A stretch of 64,000 nucleotides of DNA. Origin: Rhodanobacteraceae bacterium. GTDB taxonomy: Bacteria > Pseudomonadota > Gammaproteobacteria > Xanthomonadales > Rhodanobacteraceae. Positions within the stretch are counted from its first letter, which is position 1. Every line of letters starts with the position of its first letter. Position numbers and translations under genes: made by a program. The stretch is from contig JAACZU010000005.1 of the NCBI GenBank assembly GCA_009996615.1, positions 1 through 64,000 of the forward strand, read 5' to 3'. This document shows, one piece after another, positions 15,384 to 24,746 of the stretch. The notes under the pieces were generated by a model. It was given only the letters and a program-made list of their open reading frames with translations. It searched no databases and was not told the origin of the DNA.

Positions 15384-18250
15384 TGCGCTGGAAACTCCCC
15401 TGGCCGAAGCTGGCCGCATCCGGTGGTGGCGATGACGAGCAGCCGGACGGCTGGCAGCGACACGTCGATGCCTTGCGCCAGGCCGGCATCCCCGAACCTG
15501 GAACGGCTGTCCAGGGCCACAGGCCGGCGACCATGGCGGACGAGCAAGCACTGTACGACGTCGCGCCGTCGTTCGCGGAACTGCTGCCGTGGGTGGAGTT
15601 CCTGCCGCAGTCGAAGTCCATGCTACTGGAGGACGGGCAATCGGTCGCGGCGTTCTACGAGTTGGTGCCGCTGGGAACCGAGGGCCGGGAGCCCGGCTGG
15701 CTCGCGCATGCCCGCGATGCGCTCGAAAACGCGCTCCAGGACTCGTTTGACGAACTGGACGAGAACCCCTGGGTGCTACAGCTCTACGCGCAGGACGAGC
15801 CCAGCTTCGACCAGTACATGCAGACCCTGCGCGACTACGTGCAGCCGCGCGCCCGTGGCACGGCCTTCACCGAGTTCTACCTTCGCTTCTTCGGCCACCA
15901 CCTGCGCGCGGTGGCCAAGCCCGGAGGCCTGTTCGAGGACACGGTGGTCACGCGGCTGCGCTGGCGCGGCCAGACGCGGCGCGTGCGCATGGTGGTCTAT
16001 CGCCGGGCCACCGGCCAGGCGAACCGCCGCGGACAGACCCCCGAGCAGATGCTGAACATCGTCTGCGACCGCCTGTGCGGCGGGCTGGCGAACGCCGGCA
16101 TCCAGGCCCGGCGCATGGGCGCGGCCGACGTTCACAACTGGCTGCTGCGGTGGTTCAACCCACGTCCCACGATGCTCGGGTCCGATGCTGAGGATCGGGA
16201 ACGCTTCTATGCGCTGGCCCGCTATCCCGACGAGGTGGAGGAAGGCGAGATCGAACTGGCGAGCGGGCGGGATTTCAGCCAACGGCTGTTCTTCGGCCAG
16301 CCTCGATCCGATGCCGGGCACGGCACCTGGTACTTCGATGGCATGCCGCATCGCGTGCTGGTAACCGACCGGCTGCGCATGCCGCCCGGTACGGGGCACC
16401 TGACCGGCGAAACCCGCAAGGGCGATGCAATCAACACGCTGTTCGACCAGATGCCCGAGGACACGACCATGTGTCTGACGATGGTGGCGACGCCCCAGGA
16501 CATCCTCGAATCGCACCTCAACCACCTCGCGAAGAAGGCCGTCGGGGAAACGCTGGCATCGGAGCAGACGCTGAAGGATGTGCAGGAGGCCCGCTCGCTC
16601 ATTGGCAGTGCGCACAAGCTCTATCGAGGCACCTTGGTCTTCTACTTGCGCGGACGCGACGAAGCCGAACTCGACCGGCGCGGCCTGGATCTCGCCAACG
16701 TGATGCTCAACGCGGGCCTGCAGCCCGTGCGCGAGGACGATGAAGTTGCACCATTGAACAGCTACCTGCGCTGGCTGCCGTGCAGCTACAACCCAGCGCA
16801 GGATCGGCGGAACTGGTTCACCCAACTGATGTTCGCCCAGCATGTGGCAAATCTCTCCCCGACCTGGGGCCGCAGCCAGGGCACCGGCCATCCGGGCAAC
16901 ACCTTCTTCAATCGCGGCGGCGGCCCGATCACTTTCGACCCGCTCAACCGCCTGGACCGGCAGATGAACGCTCATCTGTTCCTGTTCGGCCCCACCGGCT
17001 CCGGCAAGAGCGCCACGCTCAATAACCTGCTGAACCAGGTCACGGCCATCTACCGGCCGCGGCTGTTCATCGTGGAAGCAGGCAACAGCTTCGGTCTGTT
17101 CAGCGACTTCGCCCGGCGCCTTGGCCTCACCGTGAATCGGGTGAAGCTGGCTCCAGGGTCGGGCATCAGCCTCGCGCCATTCGCAGACGCGCGCCGGCTG
17201 ATCGAAACACCGAGCGACGTGCAAACCCTCGACGCCGATGCGCTGGACGAGGACCTGCCGCCGGACGCCTCGGCGATGGAGGCCGACGAGCAGCGCGACG
17301 TGCTGGGCGAACTGGAGATCACGGCGCGCCTGATGATCACTGGTGGCGAAGACAAGGAAGAGGCTCGGATGACACGAGCCGATCGCTCGCTGATCCGCCA
17401 GTGCATCCTCGATGCGGCCGAACGCTGCGTTGCCGAGAAGCGCACGGTGCTGACGCGCGACGTGCGCAATGCGCTGCGTGCCCGCGGCCAGGATTCGACG
17501 TTGCCTGAGATGCGGCGCGTGCGGCTGCTGGAAATGGCGGATGCAATGGACATGTTCTGTCAAGGGACGGACGGCGAGATGTTCGACCGCGACGGCACAC
17601 CGTGGCCCGAGGCCGACATCACGCTGGTCGATCTGGCGACCTATGCTCGCGAGGGCTACAACGCGCAGCTATCGATCGCGTACATCAGCCTCATCAGCAC
17701 GGTCAACAACATTGCCGAACGCGATCAGTTCCTGGGGCGGCCAATCATCAACGTGACCGATGAAGGTCACATCATCACGAAAAATCCGCTGCTCGCGCCC
17801 TACGTCGTGAAGATCACGAAAATGTGGCGCAAGTTGGGGGCCTGGTTCTGGCTCGCCACACAAAATATCGACGACCTGCCGCGCGCCGCGGAGCCCATGC
17901 TCAACATGATCGAGTGGTGGATCTGCCTGTCGATGCCGCCAGACGAGGTGGAGAAGATCGCGCGGTTCCGCGAACTTTCGCCAGCGCAGAAGGCGCTGAT
18001 GCTGTCGGCACGCAAAGAGGCCGGCAAGTTCACCGAGGGCGTCATCCTCTCCAAGAGCATGGAAGTGCTTTTCCGGGCTGTGCCTCCAAGTCTCTTCTTG
18101 GCGTTGGCGCAAACCGAACCCGAGGAGAAGGCCGACCGTTACCAGCTCATGCAGCAGTACGGCTGCACCGAACTGGAAGCGGCTTTCAAGGTGGCCGAGA
18201 AGATCGACCAGGCACGCGGCATCGAGTCGCCGGCCCTGGAATTGGCGTAA
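15383..18250 (+). CDS. VirB4-type conjugative transfer ATPase (TIGR03744)
   Basis: This 955-residue cytoplasmic ATPase powers pilus assembly and DNA transfer. Walker A is GPTGSGKSATL near residue 537 and Walker B (NVTDEGHII) is near 792. It has the usual N-terminal half of VirB4 proteins and full family length. Immediate overlap with the lipoprotein and a 13-base gap to the DsbA-like gene place it in the same transcript. A TraC/VirB4 assignment is secure; no lesions are seen. Confidence 0.92.
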   Translation: MRWKLPWPKLAASGGGDDEQPDGWQRHVDALRQAGIPEPGTAVQGHRPATMADEQALYDVAPSFAELLPWVEFLPQSKSMLLEDGQSVAAFYELVPLGTEGREPGWLAHARDALENALQDSFDELDENPWVLQLYAQDEPSFDQYMQTLRDYVQPRARGTAFTEFYLRFFGHHLRAVAKPGGLFEDTVVTRLRWRGQTRRVRMVVYRRATGQANRRGQTPEQMLNIVCDRLCGGLANAGIQARRMGAADVHNWLLRWFNPRPTMLGSDAEDRERFYALARYPDEVEEGEIELASGRDFSQRLFFGQPRSDAGHGTWYFDGMPHRVLVTDRLRMPPGTGHLTGETRKGDAINTLFDQMPEDTTMCLTMVATPQDILESHLNHLAKKAVGETLASEQTLKDVQEARSLIGSAHKLYRGTLVFYLRGRDEAELDRRGLDLANVMLNAGLQPVREDDEVAPLNSYLRWLPCSYNPAQDRRNWFTQLMFAQHVANLSPTWGRSQGTGHPGNTFFNRGGGPITFDPLNRLDRQMNAHLFLFGPTGSGKSATLNNLLNQVTAIYRPRLFIVEAGNSFGLFSDFARRLGLTVNRVKLAPGSGISLAPFADARRLIETPSDVQTLDADALDEDLPPDASAMEADEQRDVLGELEITARLMITGGEDKEEARMTRADRSLIRQCILDAAERCVAEKRTVLTRDVRNALRARGQDSTLPEMRRVRLLEMADAMDMFCQGTDGEMFDRDGTPWPEADITLVDLATYAREGYNAQLSIAYISLISTVNNIAERDQFLGRPIINVTDEGHIITKNPLLAPYVVKITKMWRKLGAWFWLATQNIDDLPRAAEPMLNMIEWWICLSMPPDEVEKIARFRELSPAQKALMLSARKEAGKFTEGVILSKSMEVLFRAVPPSLFLALAQTEPEEKADRYQLMQQYGCTELEAAFKVAEKIDQARGIESPALELA

Positions 18251-18263
18251 GCCGGAGACCGTC

Positions 18264-19025
18264 ATGGAACAGAATCGTCCCTCCATTCCTATCCAGGTGC
18301 AGGCGTTCCGTCGTCGGCGCCCGCGGCCTCGCTGGCCTTGGGCCGTCGCCGCTGGGTTGGGCGCCCTGCTGCTGATCTGGCTCGTGCTCCGGCCGCCAGG
18401 TGAGTCCTCGCCGCAGCCTGCCTCCACGGTCGCCAGCACAGGAACTGACGGGCCGCCGTGGTTGATGGGAAGCTCGGAGAGCCGTTTCACGCTTACGTTC
18501 TATGCCGACCTGGAATGCCCGTTCTGCAAAGAGTACTTTCCGCAGCTCAAGCGGTGGGTCGGGAACAACGCCGACGTGGCCCTGCAATGGCACCACCTGC
18601 CGCTGGCCGCGCACGAGCCGGCCGCGTTGGCCGAGGCACGCCTGACCGAGTGCGCCGCCGAAGCGGGCGGGCATGCCGCGTTCTGGCAAGCCGTCGAGTG
18701 GGTCTATGCCCACACGCGCAGCGACGGTCAGGGCCTGCCCGATGGCCTTCGCTATCCCGAATCGACGCCGGCCATCGAACAGTGCTTGGCAACCGAGCGG
18801 GCCGATACGGTCATCCGCGCCCAGGCCGTGGAAGCCACCAAGAGCGGCGTGACCGCCACGCCGTCGCTGCGCCTGCACGATCGCCAGACCGGCCAGGCGA
18901 TTCTGCTGCAGGGGCCGATCGAGGGCGATGCCTTGCTGTCGGCCATGGACATGCTCGCGACCGACGACACGGCCGACGTACCCAGCACCGGGACTCCAGC
19001 CGACGCTTCCGAAGCGCCAAGGTAG
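18264..19025 (+). CDS. DsbA-like thioredoxin-fold protein of the ICE
   Basis: This 253-residue protein has a basic N-terminus, one membrane anchor (about residues 26-43) and a periplasmic thioredoxin domain with active site CPFC (Cys85, Cys88) in YADLECPFCKEYF. The cis-proline region is TATPSL. It is expected to form or isomerise disulfides in Cys-rich transfer proteins such as the TraU- and TraH-like products encoded just downstream. It is the last gene before a 181-base gap. Confidence 0.85.
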   Translation: MEQNRPSIPIQVQAFRRRRPRPRWPWAVAAGLGALLLIWLVLRPPGESSPQPASTVASTGTDGPPWLMGSSESRFTLTFYADLECPFCKEYFPQLKRWVGNNADVALQWHHLPLAAHEPAALAEARLTECAAEAGGHAAFWQAVEWVYAHTRSDGQGLPDGLRYPESTPAIEQCLATERADTVIRAQAVEATKSGVTATPSLRLHDRQTGQAILLQGPIEGDALLSAMDMLATDDTADVPSTGTPADASEAPR

Positions 19026-19069
19026 CCCGTCGCCCGTAGGGCTTCGGCTCCGTCACTTCATCGGTTGCT

Positions 19070-19089
19070 GCGGAGGCCTCGGCCTCCGC
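19070..19089 (+). terminator. Possible terminator hairpin after the dsbA-like gene
   Basis: GCGGAGGCC (19070-19078) pairs perfectly with GGCCTCCGC (19081-19089) across TC and is followed by TTCTTC. The stem is strong but the T-tract is interrupted, so it may attenuate rather than stop transcription. Confidence 0.45.
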
Positions 19090-19138
19090 TTCTTCATTGG
19101 CGCAAGACAAGCAGGTATGCGGGCAGTCCGCGATGCGC

Positions 19139-19146
19139 ATTGTTTG
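19139..19146 (+). promoter_or_regulatory. ATTGTTTG motif upstream of the TraU-like block
   Basis: Third copy of the motif, in the context GATGCGCATTGTTTG, one base different from the 15-mer ending at 4388. It ends 60 bases before the ATG at 19207 and lies just after a hairpin, where a new transcript would be expected to start. Confidence 0.5.
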
Positions 19147-19206
19147 TTGGGACAGCACCGGGTTCGCGTTTGACTACGGCCCTGATCCACTTCCGGGGCA
19201 CGCGAC

Positions 19207-19653
19207 ATGCCAGCATCCATTTCCAGGTTCGCATCGGGCTGGCGAACCCTCGTCCTGGCCTTTGCGCTGCCGGCTTCTCTTGCCATCCTCGGCCCGGCCG
19301 CCTTCGCCGCCGACGTGCTGGTCGTCACCGACAGCCATCACCCAGTCAAGACCATGGGCGGCGAACGGCTGATCGAGTTGGACGCAGCGCCCCGGATCGA
19401 AGCTGAGCTTTCTGCGGAACTGCCTGCCGACCCCAAACAGGCGACGGCCATCGTCAAGCGCCGGCTCGGCAGCGGCGGTGCCGACCTCCAGCGTCGCATC
19501 GCTTCCGCTTACCAGGGCGTCACCGACGCATGGAGCCTGGGCATCACCAGCATCCCGGCCGTCGTGGTTGACCTGCGCTACGTGGTCTATGGCGAGCCGG
19601 ACGTGGCTCGCGCCGTCGCGCGCATCGAACAGCATCGGAGGACCGAACCGTGA
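19207..19653 (+). CDS. Integrating conjugative element protein TIGR03757 (PFL_4709 type)
   Basis: This 148-residue exported protein has a signal peptide of about 35 residues, ending AAFAAD. The mature part reads VLVVTDSHHPVKTMGG and SLGITSIPAVVVDLRYVVYG, a thioredoxin-like TrbC-type fold without a CxxC pair. TrbC-like proteins are found next to TraU-like proteins in F-type and MPF_G systems. It overlaps the next gene by 4 bases (GTGA). Confidence 0.8.
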   Translation: MPASISRFASGWRTLVLAFALPASLAILGPAAFAADVLVVTDSHHPVKTMGGERLIELDAAPRIEAELSAELPADPKQATAIVKRRLGSGGADLQRRIASAYQGVTDAWSLGITSIPAVVVDLRYVVYGEPDVARAVARIEQHRRTEP

Positions 19654-20597
19654 TCCGCCCATTCGATCTTCTGCGCCGTCTGCGCGGGGTAGTCGCCTCC
19701 GTTCTGCTGCTCGGCGCCACGAGCAGCTACGCCGTGAATACCGCGAGCATCGTAGGTTCGGTGGCGTCGCCAGACTGCCTTGAGTACCGCGTGGTAGGCA
19801 TCTGCTACTGGCTCTTCTGCACGTGGACGGGCTGCACGGTGCGCACCTCCGTCAAGGTGCGCCACTACATCCCCGATGCGGTGGTGTCGTCGTACTCGAA
19901 CACCGGCGAGAACCCCTGGGTTGAGGTGCGCGCCATGAGCACGCCCAATCCTTCGGCCCAGGCCGGCGGGGACGGAACCACGAACGAAGACCACGAAAAC
20001 AATCTCGCGAAGTTCAAGAACGCGGACGTCATCGGTCACCCCGGCGTGGAGGTGTTCAACCAGTTCGTCTCGTCTTCCGGCTACTTCTGCGAAGGCGCGG
20101 GCACGGCATTCATGCCGTATCTGCTCAGCACTCTGGATACGCTGGCCTGGCGCTACAACGTGCCCGAGATGGCCTACCCGGAAGCGCTGATTCCGGGCAT
20201 GCGCGAGGTCGGCGGGCGTACCACCCTGAACCTCTGGGGCAATGTGTATCCCCGCGGCGGTTTCCTGCACCAGACCGACGACCACAAGGCCGGCGCCGTG
20301 GTGGCCCAGCGCGCGGGCGATGTCGTCACGCGCCGCGGGCAGATCCACGTCTATCAACCGCTACTCGCCAACTCCAGCGACGGCTACTGGCCGGCCGGCG
20401 CGCTGATGGAGGGCGATGCCTCGACCGGCAAGTGGCAGGAACTCACGCCAGTCCTGTCCTCGTCCTGCTCGGTTTTCCCGCGCACCGGCTTCCTGACCCA
20501 GGCCCAGCAGGGCGACTACGCCTGGGCGCTGTGGCGGCCGTATTCGTGCTGCGAGCGCCGGGGCCAGGTGTTCCTCGGCAGTGTCGATTTCAATTGA
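19650..20597 (+). CDS. TraU-like transfer protein TIGR03756 (PFL_4710 type)
   Basis: This 315-residue exported protein starts at GTG, overlapping the preceding stop. It is rich in cysteine (RVVGICYWLFCTWTGCTVRTS, YSCCERRG), as are TraU proteins of F-like systems, which act with TrbC and TraH in pilus retraction and mating-pair formation. The DsbA-like protein upstream probably serves it. A 10-base gap leads to the TraH-like gene. Confidence 0.82.
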   Translation: MIRPFDLLRRLRGVVASVLLLGATSSYAVNTASIVGSVASPDCLEYRVVGICYWLFCTWTGCTVRTSVKVRHYIPDAVVSSYSNTGENPWVEVRAMSTPNPSAQAGGDGTTNEDHENNLAKFKNADVIGHPGVEVFNQFVSSSGYFCEGAGTAFMPYLLSTLDTLAWRYNVPEMAYPEALIPGMREVGGRTTLNLWGNVYPRGGFLHQTDDHKAGAVVAQRAGDVVTRRGQIHVYQPLLANSSDGYWPAGALMEGDASTGKWQELTPVLSSSCSVFPRTGFLTQAQQGDYAWALWRPYSCCERRGQVFLGSVDFN

Positions 20598-20607
20598 GGG
20601 TACGGCG

Positions 20608-22002
20608 ATGAAGCGTCCTGAACTGATGAACCTTTCGACCAAGGCGCGCCGCCTGCTGCGCCCGACCACACTGGCCGGCGCGCTTGCTCTGGGCTGCGGG
20701 CTCGCGTGGGCGCAGACCGGCTTCCAGACCAGCGGCCCCGTCATCGGTGATGAGGTGATGTACTCCATCGGTGGCGGCAGTGCGGTGTCGATGGGACGTG
20801 CGGCCGGCATGCGCTCGATCGGCGTCGGCGTGGGCTGGAACAGCAACCTCATCTGCGGCGACATGAGCATCCAGACCACGCTGCGCAATCAGCTCAACGG
20901 CATCACGAACGGCTTCCAACAGATCATGGGCAACGTGATCCAGAGCGCGACGAGTGCCGTGGCGTCCCTGCCTGCGCTGATCATTCAACGCGCCGATCCG
21001 GGCCTCTACAACCTGCTCACCAACGGCGTGCTGCAAGCGCGGATGGACTTCGACCGCTCCAAGCTGACGTGCCGCGCCATGGCCGAGAGGATGGCCGACA
21101 TGGCGGGCGGACAGTTGGGCTGGAGCCAGATGGCCGAAGGCATGGCCTTGCGCGATGCCGTGTCGAGCACGGATGCCGTTTCGGCGATCGAGCAGGCCGA
21201 GACGCGCCGCGGCAACGACGGCGTGCCCTGGGTCGGCGGCAGCAATGCCGGCGGCGCTGGCCAGCCCGCGATCCGGGTGGTCGGCGATGTCACCCGCGCG
21301 GGCTACAACCTGGTCAACGGCCGCGGCGTGACGGATACGTCCTCCATCACGCCCGCCAGTTGTGCGAGCCTGTCCTGCCAGACCTGGACCTCGCCGCAGC
21401 AAGCGATCGAATGGGCGACGCGGGTTCTCGGCGAGCAGGAGCAGCGCACCTGCGATTCCTGCACCAAGACCGAGACGGTGCCCGGCGTCGGACTGACGCC
21501 GCTGATCCAGGAGGAATACGAGACGAAGCTGGAAGCCTTGCAGGAGCTGATCTCGGGAACGCGCAACACGACGTTCGAGAACCTGCGTGCAGCCGGCAGC
21601 ACCTCACTGCCCATCACGCGCGGCGTCATCGAGGCGCTGCGCGACGAGCCGGACCAGGACCTGCTGGCGCGGCGCCTGGCGTCCGAGGTCGCGCTGTCGT
21701 CGGTTCTGGAGAAGGCATTGCTTCTCCAGCGGACCCTGCTGACCGGCAAGAAGGAACCCAACGTCGCGGCGAACCAGTTGGCGGTCGAGGCAGTGAACCA
21801 CGAGAGCGACACCCTCGATCAGGAAATCCGCAACCTCAAGACCGAGTTGGAACTGCGTCGTGAGCTGGCCAACAACTCGCCCATGGCCATCATCCAGCGT
21901 CACAGCACGCGCGCGGCTGGATCGCGCGGCATCTACGAGGGCGATCCGGTGCCCGACCGTCTCGACCAGTTGCAGAAGGGCAATCCGGGGAGTCGGCCAT
22001 GA
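20608..22002 (+). CDS. TraH-like transfer protein TIGR03755 (PFL_4711 type)
   Basis: This 464-residue exported protein has a signal peptide ending GLAWAQTG. The mature part contains GGGSAVSMGRAAGM, paired cysteines (CASLSCQTW, CDSCTK) and a coiled C-terminal half (QLAVEAVNHESDTLDQEIRNL). It corresponds to the TraH-like mating-pair protein after TraU. The ATG at 20608 is chosen because it starts a proper signal peptide. It overlaps the next start by ATGA. Confidence 0.82.
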   Translation: MKRPELMNLSTKARRLLRPTTLAGALALGCGLAWAQTGFQTSGPVIGDEVMYSIGGGSAVSMGRAAGMRSIGVGVGWNSNLICGDMSIQTTLRNQLNGITNGFQQIMGNVIQSATSAVASLPALIIQRADPGLYNLLTNGVLQARMDFDRSKLTCRAMAERMADMAGGQLGWSQMAEGMALRDAVSSTDAVSAIEQAETRRGNDGVPWVGGSNAGGAGQPAIRVVGDVTRAGYNLVNGRGVTDTSSITPASCASLSCQTWTSPQQAIEWATRVLGEQEQRTCDSCTKTETVPGVGLTPLIQEEYETKLEALQELISGTRNTTFENLRAAGSTSLPITRGVIEALRDEPDQDLLARRLASEVALSSVLEKALLLQRTLLTGKKEPNVAANQLAVEAVNHESDTLDQEIRNLKTELELRRELANNSPMAIIQRHSTRAAGSRGIYEGDPVPDRLDQLQKGNPGSRP

Positions 22003-22346
22003 GCGCGACCTGGCTGCGTCCGCGCTGGCTGTTCAGCCGGCGCGCCGCGAAGGCACTGCTGTGGACGGTGGCAATCGCCGCCGCGGCCGTGGGCGCCAAC
22101 GTCGCCGGCATCTACCTGGTCGGCAGTGTTGCCGGCTGGGAACGGTGGCTGGCGGCCGCGGCTGGCTACTTCCTGCTGTGGCGGCTGTGCCTGTACGGGG
22201 CGACGGCCTACGGATGGTTGTGGATGCGCCGCCGGCTGCTGGCGCGCGAGACCGACGCGCAGGCGCGTCGCCGCCTGGTGCGCAGCGAGATCGCCGGTGC
22301 CGTCGCCATCGTGGCGCTGGAGGCCAGCCTGCTGTTGCAGGGCTGA
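21999..22346 (+). CDS. Small inner-membrane protein of the transfer block
   Basis: This 115-residue protein has a basic N-terminus and three hydrophobic segments (about residues 19-42, 48-68 and 95-113), with an Arg-rich loop (MRRRLLARETDAQARRR). I recognise no named family. Small membrane genes lie between the TraH-like and TraG-like genes in relatives. The start overlaps the TraH-like stop. Confidence 0.7.
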   Translation: MSATWLRPRWLFSRRAAKALLWTVAIAAAAVGANVAGIYLVGSVAGWERWLAAAAGYFLLWRLCLYGATAYGWLWMRRRLLARETDAQARRRLVRSEIAGAVAIVALEASLLLQG

Positions 22347-22361
22347 TAGGAGATTCGGGTC

Positions 22362-23882
22362 ATGACGCTTTTCACGACCGACTACCTGGAGTACTACCTG
22401 ACGCTGGTGTCCTGGATCGTCAATAACGGCATCTGGGCCGTGCTGGTATCCAGCGGGGTATTCGCGCTGCCTTTCGTCGCCGTCATCGTGCAGGAGTGGC
22501 TGAAGGCCCGTGCGGAAGGCGCCGACGAAGGCAACAAGGGCGTGCTTTCGGCGGCGCGCATCGAGAACCGGGTGTTCGTCGCCATCGTGGTGGTGATGTT
22601 CGCCGGAATTCCGTTCATCGACGTGGACCTCAGCACCATCCAATACGACAGCTCGCGCTCGGCCCAGTGCCAGGTCAGCGTGCCGCAGCCCACGGACACC
22701 GGCTGGTCGCAGTCGTTCAGCACGCTCAACAACCAGTCGGCGAAGGTGCCGGTATGGTGGGGTTTCATGCACGCGCTTTCGCGCGCCGTCACGGGCGCCT
22801 CGGTTGCCGCGATTCCGTGTGGAACAGACCTGCGGCAGATGCGCATGGAGATTGACTCTACCCGCATTGACGACCCGGTGCTGGCGCAGGAGGTGGCGGA
22901 TTTCTCGCGCGACTGCTACGGACCGGCGCGCGCCAAGCTGTTCATGCAGCGCCCGGATCTCGATGAGCAGCAGATGCACGACGTCACTTGGATCGGATCG
23001 AGGTTTTTCACGGACACGGGTGGCTACTACGACACGTACCGTTCCAGCACGCCGCGCGATGACTGGCCCTACGACAGTAACCGCGACGCGGGGCTGGCGC
23101 AGGTGGCCAGCGGTGGAGGCTATCCGACCTGCAGGCAGTGGTGGGCCGATGGCAGCAACGGCCTGCGGGCGCGGCTGCTGGGCCAGGTGGACCCCAGCCT
23201 GTTGAATCGCCTGGCGGGCTGGGCCGGATTCTTGACCCGGGCCGAGGTGGACGACTCGGTGATCCGCGTCATCGCGTCACCACGGCAGCAGAAATTAAAC
23301 CAGGGCAGCGTCTATACCGACTACGGCGGCCAGATCGACAAGACGCTGCCGAACATCGTGACGCGGGCCACGGGCGATGTTGGGATGGCAGTCGGCGCCA
23401 TTGCCGCGTTTCCCGCCATGGACGTCGTTCGACAGGCCCTGCCGATGGTGCTTGCCTTGCTCAAGATGGCGCTGGTCATCTGCATCCCGCTCGTGTTGGT
23501 CGTTGGCACCTATGACCTGAAGACGGTCATCACCGTCAGCGTTGTGCAGTTCGCGCTGTTCTTCACGGACTTCTGGTTCCAGCTCGCACGCTGGGTCGAT
23601 TCGACGATCTTGGATGCGCTTTATGGCTGGGGGTTCGGCTGGAACCGGCCGCACACGAACTTCGACCCGCTGGTGGGATTGAACAATGCCTTCGGCGACA
23701 TGCTCCTGATGTTCGTCATGGGCACGATGTTCCTGGTCCTGCCGGGATTCTGGCTGGCGAGCCTCACCTGGGTTGGGATTCGTGCCGGGCACGTCATCCA
23801 GGGGCTTTCCGATGGCAGCAAGAGCGCCGGCCAAGCTGGCGGCAAGGGCGCCGGGGCGCTCACCGGAGGCAAGCTGAAGTAG
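22362..23882 (+). CDS. TraG N-terminal domain protein (mating pair stabilisation)
   Basis: This 506-residue inner-membrane protein has N-terminal helices (about residues 17-42 and 70-85), a large periplasmic loop containing CQVSVPQP and several C-terminal helices (about 355-480). It matches the TraG-N family, which in F acts in pilus assembly and mating-pair stabilisation. Here only the N-terminal type domain exists, as is usual in MPF_G elements. It is the last gene of the transfer operon; the next gene is convergent. Confidence 0.85.
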   Translation: MTLFTTDYLEYYLTLVSWIVNNGIWAVLVSSGVFALPFVAVIVQEWLKARAEGADEGNKGVLSAARIENRVFVAIVVVMFAGIPFIDVDLSTIQYDSSRSAQCQVSVPQPTDTGWSQSFSTLNNQSAKVPVWWGFMHALSRAVTGASVAAIPCGTDLRQMRMEIDSTRIDDPVLAQEVADFSRDCYGPARAKLFMQRPDLDEQQMHDVTWIGSRFFTDTGGYYDTYRSSTPRDDWPYDSNRDAGLAQVASGGGYPTCRQWWADGSNGLRARLLGQVDPSLLNRLAGWAGFLTRAEVDDSVIRVIASPRQQKLNQGSVYTDYGGQIDKTLPNIVTRATGDVGMAVGAIAAFPAMDVVRQALPMVLALLKMALVICIPLVLVVGTYDLKTVITVSVVQFALFFTDFWFQLARWVDSTILDALYGWGFGWNRPHTNFDPLVGLNNAFGDMLLMFVMGTMFLVLPGFWLASLTWVGIRAGHVIQGLSDGSKSAGQAGGKGAGALTGGKLK

Positions 23883-23893
23883 CACGAGGCCGA

Positions 23894-24259
23894 TCAGTCG
23901 TCGTTGTACAACTCGTGCGACGTGTCGTTGTACAGATTGGGATCGTAGCCCGGCGTCTTGCGCAGCTCGGTGAGGTCGGTGAAAGGCCACTCATCTTCAT
24001 CCGAGGTATTGGCAGCAGCAGCCCATCCCGCCGCCGCCAAGGCCAGCAACACGAGTGCGATCCAAAAAGCAACGTAGAGCAGTAGTCCCAGCGCAGCCAG
24101 CTTGATCCCCCACAGCAGCGCGGTGGCCCCAGCCACCGGCATCCCCTTGGATGCCAACCAGTTCGACACCCGCCGTTCGCCCCGCGCGTAGGCGCGCCAT
24201 CCACGACCGAAGCTGCGGCCGAGGCGTTCTGCGGTGCTGATACGAGTCGCCGTGTTCAT
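23894..24259 (-). CDS. DUF3742 family membrane protein
   Basis: This 121-residue protein begins MNTATRISTAERLGRSFGRGWR, the DUF3742 signature, and has two hydrophobic stretches (about 45-60 and 62-86) and an acidic tail (PNLYNDTSHELYNDD). It is commonly encoded on the opposite strand, between the TraG-like gene and the relaxase of PFGI-1/clc-like ICEs. The function is not known. CAGGAGAC precedes the start. Confidence 0.8.
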   Translation of the reverse strand: MNTATRISTAERLGRSFGRGWRAYARGERRVSNWLASKGMPVAGATALLWGIKLAALGLLLYVAFWIALVLLALAAAGWAAAANTSDEDEWPFTDLTELRKTPGYDPNLYNDTSHELYNDD

Positions 24260-24287
24260 GGTCGTCTCCTGCTACATGAGGAATTGC

Positions 24288-24746
24288 CTACTCCAGTTTG
24301 TTCCAATCCTGCTTGCTTGCCTGCACCAGCGCGTTCCAATCGTCTGGCGGATTTCCGCGCCCGAGCATTTTCTCGAACACGACATACGGGTCCGATTTGC
24401 TACCCGAAGACCGCAGGGTCTGTTCATCGTTGACCCAGGCGTACACGATGACCTTCGCCTTCGAGTCGTACCGGAAGAACAGCCGGTATCGTCTTCCGAG
24501 CTTGGCCCGCCGCCAGTGGCGGTAGGCAGATCCCATCGTGTTGCCCTGACGATATTCGTCGCGCGCCGGATCGCCCGGCACCACGTCTTGCATCAACTGG
24601 ATCAAGGTCCGGAAGAACTTGACATTGGCGTTGGACTCAAAGCCCTCCGGGTCGTTCTCCTGCGCGCGTAGCACGGCTGCGCGCAGCTTCATCATCTGCT
24701 CAATCAGGTTGTCGTGGAATAGCAGTGTCCAGCCATGCTGCTGCAT
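24288..24746 (-). CDS. yhaV: Type II toxin, YhaV family ribonuclease
   Basis: This 152-residue protein has the YhaV-type RelE-fold features GSAYRHWRRAKLGRRYRLFFR and VIVYAWVNDEQTLR. YhaV cleaves mRNA at the ribosome and is neutralised by PrlF. Its start overlaps the antitoxin stop by one base (TGATG), the usual antitoxin-first coupling. The pair probably stabilises the ICE. Confidence 0.88.
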   Translation of the reverse strand: MQQHGWTLLFHDNLIEQMMKLRAAVLRAQENDPEGFESNANVKFFRTLIQLMQDVVPGDPARDEYRQGNTMGSAYRHWRRAKLGRRYRLFFRYDSKAKVIVYAWVNDEQTLRSSGSKSDPYVVFEKMLGRGNPPDDWNALVQASKQDWNKLE

